The position numbers were made by a program, and so were the translations under genes. The notes under the pieces are model-generated. The model saw nothing but the letters and a program-made list of their open reading frames with translations. It did no database searches and was not told where the DNA came from. DNA of 64,000 bases from Chondrosia reniformis (taxonomy: Eukaryota > Porifera > Demospongiae > Chondrillida > Chondrillidae). The first letter of the stretch is position 1, and each line of letters starts with the position of its first letter. Shown piece after piece: positions 57,797-64,000 of the stretch. The stretch covers positions 5,335,901 through 5,399,900 of the forward strand of contig OX359196.1 in the NCBI GenBank assembly GCA_947172415.1, read 5' to 3'.

Positions 57797-60700
57797 TTAA
57801 ATGGATGCTTTCAGTTGTAACTTTCTCTTAAGGGATTCTGGCATTTCAGGGGGTGGGGGCCTGGGAAGCCTAAAAACCACTTTCACACTGTCGTATATGA
57901 ACCATTGCATACCAGTTAAGCTGCCAACCATCACAATCCTTGCACCCAGACCTTTCCACAATCCTACATACAGTGATAGCAATTACATGACAATCTAATA
58001 AGAATTAATTGGATAAGGCAATAAGCAATTTGGTAATTTTCAAGTAGAGCCTTTTTGACATTTCAGAAACCTAGGGATGTTGCATAATTACTGAGTACAT
58101 TGCCTGAGGTGATTATGCAAGATTCATAGGCAAACAGACAAACATGGGATTACAACTGTGATATGTACACACCATACAATCCATAGTGTCTTGCATTCAA
58201 TTAGTGGATGACTTTTGAGACTCATTGGAGTTCAAATCTTAATGTACCATACTGTAGGTCATTAGAATGAAATTAATGATCTGATAGCAGGTAAGCATCG
58301 CATTTTAAATATCTCATTAACACCTTGAGATCAAACTATATTATAAATATAAGCTCAGAATACCACCACATACACGCCTTATTTTTATTTAAACATTTTA
58401 AGCTTCTCAATACAACCAATCAATAGGTATTTGTATGATCAGATAGTAACTGTATGTATATAGGTTGAAAAGTTCTATTTCAAAAGTTACTGTTACTGTT
58501 GCCTAGTAACTTCTCTAATTATCATGACTGCAATGAATACTCCCTATCATTCCAGGTACTTGTATTTAGTTTCATATGTATGTATGTATATACACACACA
58601 CCTCTCATTCCCAATTCCCGTGCAGCTTGTAGGGGAGTGCTGCCAACATCAGAATTCAGCTTTGACACAATGGAATCGGCTGGATGGGAAACTAGAGCAC
58701 ACATCAATCCAGCAATGTAGCCAGCAGTGAATGTAACCACCAGCTGCTGGGATTTACTCAGTTCACTACGAGGAACTGGAACAACATATTTATACAGTGC
58801 TTCCACAGTTCTCTCAAAACCGGCAAACTTGACCATGGTGTAGGGGATCTGTCTCATCCACAGAGGGGGAAGTCCCTTGTAGAACCTGCAGAAACATTAC
58901 ATACCAGGAATCAATTCATCATAGAACAATTCAGTTCACACACAAAGCAAATCAGTGGCTGGAGCGGCCTCACAGGCTAGATGATCTACAAATACTTTAC
59001 CCCTCTGGATTTAGATCCTTTAGGACGATTGGTGAACTTCAACTGTCTCATCGGGGGACCTTACTGGTAAGTGGTTTCACCTTCCCACAAAATGCTTAGG
59101 AATCCATAGAGTCCTTTTTATCCGTGTCTTAACCTGTGAATGTTTGTTAGACTATGCTTCCTTACACTTACCCTCTCAAGCCCTCTTCCTTGTAGAGCTT
59201 GGGCAGTCCCTCCCTCAGATTGTTGGCCCATCCTGGTTGGGTCTGTATACGCACCTTCAGGGCCTCCCAGGGAGCTAGAGCTATATCAGCAAAGAACTCT
59301 GCACTAGCAGAGGCTGCCAAATACAGCGAGGTACGCCACAGATATGATTTCTCCTGTGTGATAGTAAAACCAAACAGGTTCTTAATTTCACAACACTATA
59401 GTAACTTCATAAACCATAACTACACAAGAATTTAAAAATTCCTCTTAACAGTGAATACCTCATTTAAATAACCTCTTAAAGGTCATATTTTAATAACTAT
59501 TGAATACCTAGGAGCTCATTCCTGCATCAGGGCTGCATGCCTCCCCTCCCCCTATATAATCTGCTGCGACACCCACATACCATTGCTCCCATAATTTTGA
59601 AAATTTCATTTTGCCAGCCCTGTGCATGCATTCTCTTCAAATAAACACATCCATACCTCTCCAAGAATATTGGAGTATAACACCTTGAAAACCTCATAGA
59701 AACCAAACTTAGCGAGTCCCTGTTGAGAGTAGCCAATGAAAGTGGGCGCCCAACCTCTTCCCAACACTCTAAATCCATCCTCCCTCACACTGAGCATTAA
59801 TGTCTGAAAAGAAGTTTTGTACTTTACTGGATCCACCTACACATGAATACTGGGAGAGGTGAGATTTGAGACTGACTGCTTTGTCATGCTACTACATTCA
59901 TAAACATTCACACTATTTCTAAAACTGTACTTTAATCTAGTGATGTCACGTATTTCATGGCTAGATAGATATAACTATATAGTTATGAAGTGCTAATATA
60001 TCTTGTGATTATAATGGTAATGGAAATGGTTGAGCATCAACAACACAAGTATTACTGATGAAGACCTCCGGTTGAAACATTCACTTTCAACTAATACTCG
60101 TGTTGTTGATGCTCACTGTTTTTTATTTATCTATATATGTTTCTACCTCTTAAATTATTGTAAAGTGAGCAACTAGTCTAAAGGCAATCAATAGATAAAC
60201 CATCTAAAGATAAGTTAGATATAGAAACAAGAAATTCTTAATTAACAGACTTTAATGTCTCACTGAGCCAGCCCTAACAGACTATATTTATGTTGCATTA
60301 ATGTCTCACTGAGCCAGCCCCTTTCCTTATCCCTTCTATTTGCAAAGGGGCTAACTATGTGGGACTAATACTTGCATACCTGTATCCTACATTTGACGAG
60401 GTCCAAAGGCACTAGAGCTGTGTGCGTCAGTCCACAGCTCAACACACCACCAAAACCTGATATGGCATAAAACTTAGCAGACCCAAATTCTACAGCACTT
60501 GCATCATCTCCTAGAGGTATTGCATCATCCTTCAGTTAATGTAAAGGACTAACAATTATTAAATATAACCTACAACCAAATTTCAATGGTACCTATGTAT
60601 GTTATAACCGTAACAATCGTTTAAAAACAAAAGTATATATCGATCTGCTACCATAAAAACGAGTGACATTTGAACAGGCTCACAACATATAGTCCATATT

Positions 60701-60853
60701 CATCTCAAGTAGTTTTACAGCTAGTCACTAATACATTAAGACCGAGGATTGCTTAATACAGCAGTTTAACAACTCACCTGATGCTGCTGCTAGAAAGTTA
60801 GTATTCAGGTTTTGACTTTGAATCCTCTTACTGGTAGTCCTAAAATGATCCAT
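57797..60853 (-). CDS. SLC25A3: Mitochondrial phosphate carrier
   Basis: Inner-membrane carrier importing phosphate with protons for ATP synthesis. The ATG is at 60853-60851 (MDHFRTTSKRIQSQNL); stop 57799-57797. Exons near 60778-60853, 60380-60515, 59655-59836, 59175-59352, 58604-58886 and 57797-57963. The three mitochondrial-carrier repeats are seen: FYAISGFGGVLSCGLTHTAL with PLDLVKCRIQ; YLAASASAEFFADIALAPWE with ALKVRIQ; FTAGYIAGLMCALVSHPADS with IVSKLN. PLDLVKCR and HPADS replace the usual PX(D/E)XX(K/R) signatures as is typical for this carrier. The C-terminus is Pro-rich (RLPRPPPPEMPESLKRKL), as in SLC25A3. Divergent from UNC79 with 233 bp between starts. Confidence 0.94.
60031..60115 (+). 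ncRNA. Hammerhead-like three-way junction with 24-bp stem I
   Basis: Arms 60031-60054 (TGAGCATCAACAACACAAGT then ATTA) and 60092-60115 pair over 24 bp with one mismatch. Directly inside is CTGATGA (60055-60061), a hairpin GACC-TCC-GGTT (60063-60073) and GAAA (60074-60077). Stem III (60078-60091) is poorly defined and the triplet before the right arm is AAC, not NUH, so cleavage is doubtful. In an SLC25A3 intron. The CTGATGA sits exactly where stem I ends, as the hammerhead fold requires. Confidence 0.55.
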
Positions 60854-61086
60854 CCCAAAGATTATAGGTTACATACAAGAAACTCTGATTTGTATGTGAA
60901 ACCCCTGTACTACTTCAGCTATAGGTATTATGTATTTCATCATTTCCTCAACGAAGTAATGAAATCCTTACACCCATTGTCGCGACTGCAATCTATAAAC
61001 GAGATTGCGTCAGAAGCTTTTCTCTCGGGTGGCCGGGATCGGGAGCGGGAAAATTTCCCCGTTTGTAGACCCATAGACCCTACACT

Positions 61087-64000
61087 ATGGCCGACATGGT
61101 AGTCCTGGAAATTGTATCCTACATTAAGTTGAACAAGAAGGATGGGCAACCTTTCGAGACCAGCTTAAACAGACTTTTGGAGAGACTAAGATTGGGAAGG
61201 TTTGTGTTAGAGTTGCGCAGATGGAGTAGTTTGAATTATATTTCTTCTATAAGTGTTTACATTACTGTTTTATGTTGTAGAGGAGTAAAGGATGATTTGG
61301 AAACCTTTCGTCAACTTATCACGCGTGTGATTCCAATGCTTTTGATGCACATTTCGAAGCTTGAAAATCGAAGAGAAGGTAATCTTCAACTTGTCTTATT
61401 GAATAAAAAGGTTGTTTACTAGATTCTAGCCTACTATCGAATACGTTTAAAATAGTCCAAAATTGTATAACAGACCCTTCTGGAACTTCTACCTTTATAA
61501 AGAACTTGATATAGGCTACCTATTAACTTCATAATTTGATATTATTTGGATATTAAAATCCGTCGATGTTTCATTTCATTGTGCTCTTAGATATCGAGCG
61601 GCTGACAGTAGATGTGCTGTGTTATCTGATGTCAGTTGTGGCTACAAATGAGGACGAAAACAGTGTCCCAGTCTTGCTGAACCTCTTTGTCAGCAGTCTC
61701 CTCTACATGAACCAGTACACCTCTGTGGAGTGGGACCCCCAACAGACCATAATCACTCGCCTCTGTCAATACATGCTGCCAATGGCTTTAAGTGAGGACA
61801 GCCCATTCACATGGGCTCGACCAAGGGCAGACTTGTGCGGCATACTTTAATATTGATTGCTATACACTTTATTGATATATTAGTAACATCCATTTTGTTT
61901 CAAAATGTTTCATTACTTACATGCAAGGTATGAGAGCCATTTAACTCAGACTGTCACCACTGAGTGTGTTAGAGTGCTTAGTCAAAGTTTCATAATATTT
62001 CATAATACCAGCTGCTACATGTTTAGTGTGAAATATTTTTACCCATTCTATCCAGATGCAACTATAGTAATTTGCATTTAAAAAGGTTGAAAATACATAG
62101 TTTAAATGTTTAGTAATTTGTCTCTTATTCTAGCACATTCTAGAGTGAGTGGCCGAAGTCCTCTTGACCTGCTCCCAATTCCAACTGTCATTTACACACT
62201 GCTGGATACTTGTGAGAATGAGGCATATCAAGTACAGGTGAGGTGGAGGGGGTGGAATCCCTTCACTTGCTTAATAAACTTGTGGTTTCACTTATCACTT
62301 TGTCATTTTCATGTTGTCAAAGGTACTGGATACTTTGATGTGGCTGAAAAGAGATATCTGCACTGATGTTCTAGCTGTGGTTGCCATGGGAACACCCACC
62401 GTCAGACCAAGAGCTCTAAAATTGTTCAGTTATTACTGGTTGGATCCGCTTAGAGACTACAGTACTACAAGAAGGGGGAGGGCTGGTAGGAGCTTACTAT
62501 CCATCCATCCACCTGTCCATCCACCCACTCATCCATCCATCCACCCACCCACTCATCCATCCATCCACCCACCCATTCATTCATCCATCCATCCACCCAC
62601 TCATCCATCCATCCACCCACCCACTCATCCATCCATCCACCCACCCATTCATTCATCCATCCATCCACCCACTCATCCATCCATCCATCCAATAGAATGG
62701 AGTCCTCCGATATGTGACAACTGCTCGGGTGATCTACAACATGGTGAAGCGCTTGCCACTGTGGTAAGACACAAATGTGATATTTCATTATTATTGTGAC
62801 TTGTTTACTAGTTTGTTTACCTCTGTAGATTTGTTTGGATGCCAAATGTGCTGCAGCACACCAGCACTATCACAAGTCCAGCCTCCCGCTCTACATGTAC
62901 CTCTGTCAGGCATGCGACAAACAGATACACACACAGCGAAACCAGCACCAAACTGTGTGTTATCCCACACCCTTAAGTAAGAAGCATTAGTCCATTTTGT
63001 AAACAGTTGTGGTTTGATTATCTCACAATTATTCCTACAATGGCTTAACAGATATAGTGAACAGTATTCACATATAATATACACGCTCAGTGTCACTTAA
63101 TGTTGTCCAATGTTAACTACATCCTCATTCCTCAAATACCTGTGTCTCCCCTCTTCACATTAGAAGCCATCAAAGAAAACTGTGAGCTCCAGCGAATGTG
63201 TGCCGGTCCAGGGGATGTGAATCAGGCGGTGGTCACATGCTTCCATGCAGACTGCACCGGGATACAGAGGGGGATTCCCCTGAGGATGTGCCAATCATGC
63301 CATGAGAGGAATCACAATGACCTCACAGACGACAGTCACATTTATCAAGGTACAGTCCTTTGCATCTGGTCCTAGAAGACTGACAACTTACTGACAGCAA
63401 TAAGTTGTTTCTTTCTCTCTCTCCATTCATTATCAGCCTGTATGCTTTAGTGGTAGAACTTGATTTGATAGAGTAACTATTTATGTATGTGTACTCTCTT
63501 TGCATTTCGCTCAGTTGGTCCCCCAAATCCTTGGGAGACAGGCATCAAAAGGACGGATCTCAACAAAGTCTTTGCCTCTAAAGCACTGCTGCAAGCCTTG
63601 TCACAGTATGTTACCAAAGATCTTCACACTATATACAAAGAAGTAATTTGTGGCCTTCTTGTTCATTTACCTTGGGTTTGTCCATCCTTTCCCAATCAGT
63701 TCAATGGAGCGATGGAAGGCTATAGAATATACTTGTCTTCAGTAAAGTGCTTTATCTAAGGCCTTAAAAATAATTTTATATATGTATGTCTTTCTAACTG
63801 GATTTCCTGCTGTAGAGTAGCTACCAGTACATGTACTAATGTATTATACTGACAGTATTCATTGTAGGCTTGTACATATATGGTGGTTAGTCTGAGTACG
63901 TACCTTTGTATAGGCTCTTATCAGACTATCCTCGGTTGGTGGTGGAACATCAACAGAGCAAAGCATCGCTGTCACACACCTCTGAGAAATCACGCAAGGC
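61087..64000 (+). CDS. UNC79: UNC79 homologue (NALCN channel-complex subunit), 5' part
   Basis: Large HEAT-like auxiliary protein that, with UNC80, stabilises the NALCN sodium-leak channel. It starts [20 protein letters not shown] and runs off the right edge. Exons near 61087-61198, 61281-61378, 61591-61800, 62135-62238, 62323-62484, 62698-62763, 62830-62974, 63164-63350, 63515-63610 and 63915-64000. The best evidence is a Cys/His-rich block: [16 protein letters not shown], then [20 protein letters not shown] with [12 protein letters not shown], then HIYQ, which lines up with vertebrate UNC79 (AVVTCFSAGC, RYCKRCHSNHHSN, HLYQ). [20 protein letters not shown] and [14 protein letters not shown] also match. 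The human protein is over 2600 residues, so most of the gene is outside. Confidence 0.85.
62500..62692. repeat. Microsatellite (ATCC/ACCC)n with higher-order period
   Basis: Runs of CATC, CCAC and CATT tetramers in an UNC79 intron, arranged in a repeating block with CCACCCACTCATCCATCC. Open frames on both strands through it are artefacts. Confidence 0.95.

Noticed and set aside
62311-62845. His/Pro-rich and Trp/Asp-rich open frames
   Set aside because: Translation of the tetramer microsatellite in an UNC79 intron; only the [20 protein letters not shown] part is a real exon.

Overview
The window looks like nuclear DNA of an early-branching animal, most likely a demosponge. It is AT-rich and gene-dense, the proteins are metazoan-type, introns are short and numerous with GT..AG ends, start codons often sit in an aaaATGGCG context, and TA/GTAC-rich simple sequence and small inverted-repeat elements lie in introns. 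The sponge assignment is an inference from this style, not proof.

Layout, left to right: a BAR-domain protein (-, partial); NUDT21/CFIm25 (+); KRR1 (-); an SH2D4-like SH2 adaptor (+); an intronless secreted avidin-like protein (-); EDEM1-like GH47 protein (-); a Ser-rich disordered protein (-); a four-TM protein (+); nucleobindin (-); SNU13/NHP2L1 (+); an unrecognised single-pass membrane protein with a cupin-like tail (-); SRP68 (+); a SOSS-B/NABP ssDNA-binding protein (+); a class I PI3-kinase (p110gamma-like) with an upstream block of exons (-); a second, more divergent class I PI3-kinase (+); a long gene-poor stretch; the mitochondrial phosphate carrier SLC25A3 (-); and the 5' part of UNC79 (+). 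Genes mostly alternate strand, so seven pairs start head-to-head within 48 to about 230 bp and must share promoters. ER and secretory functions recur (EDEM1, nucleobindin, SRP68), as do RNA processing (NUDT21, KRR1, SNU13), but nothing suggests an operon.

The most interesting material is in introns and gaps. First, two repeat families carry hammerhead-ribozyme-like cores (CTGANGA, a stem-II hairpin, GAAA, and flanking stem-I arms): long inverted-repeat elements (about 401-554, 35345-35565, 60031-60115 and fragments), and a ~240-bp dispersed repeat with two near-identical copies (19771-20013, 36039-36280) plus fragments. This is what is expected of Penelope-like elements or retrozymes. Second, a 22-bp minisatellite at 51874-52250 has amplified an exon end with its 5' splice site inside a PI3K gene, giving about 16 tandem donor sites. 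Third, an avidin with nearly the full biotin pocket. Fourth, a head-to-head pair of p110gamma-like kinases, both apparently with N-terminal extensions. Other repeats include pogo/Tigger-like TA-flanked MITEs, several minisatellites and a 173-bp tandem duplication.

All gene models are hand-read: outer limits come from start and stop codons, internal exon limits are approximate unless stated.
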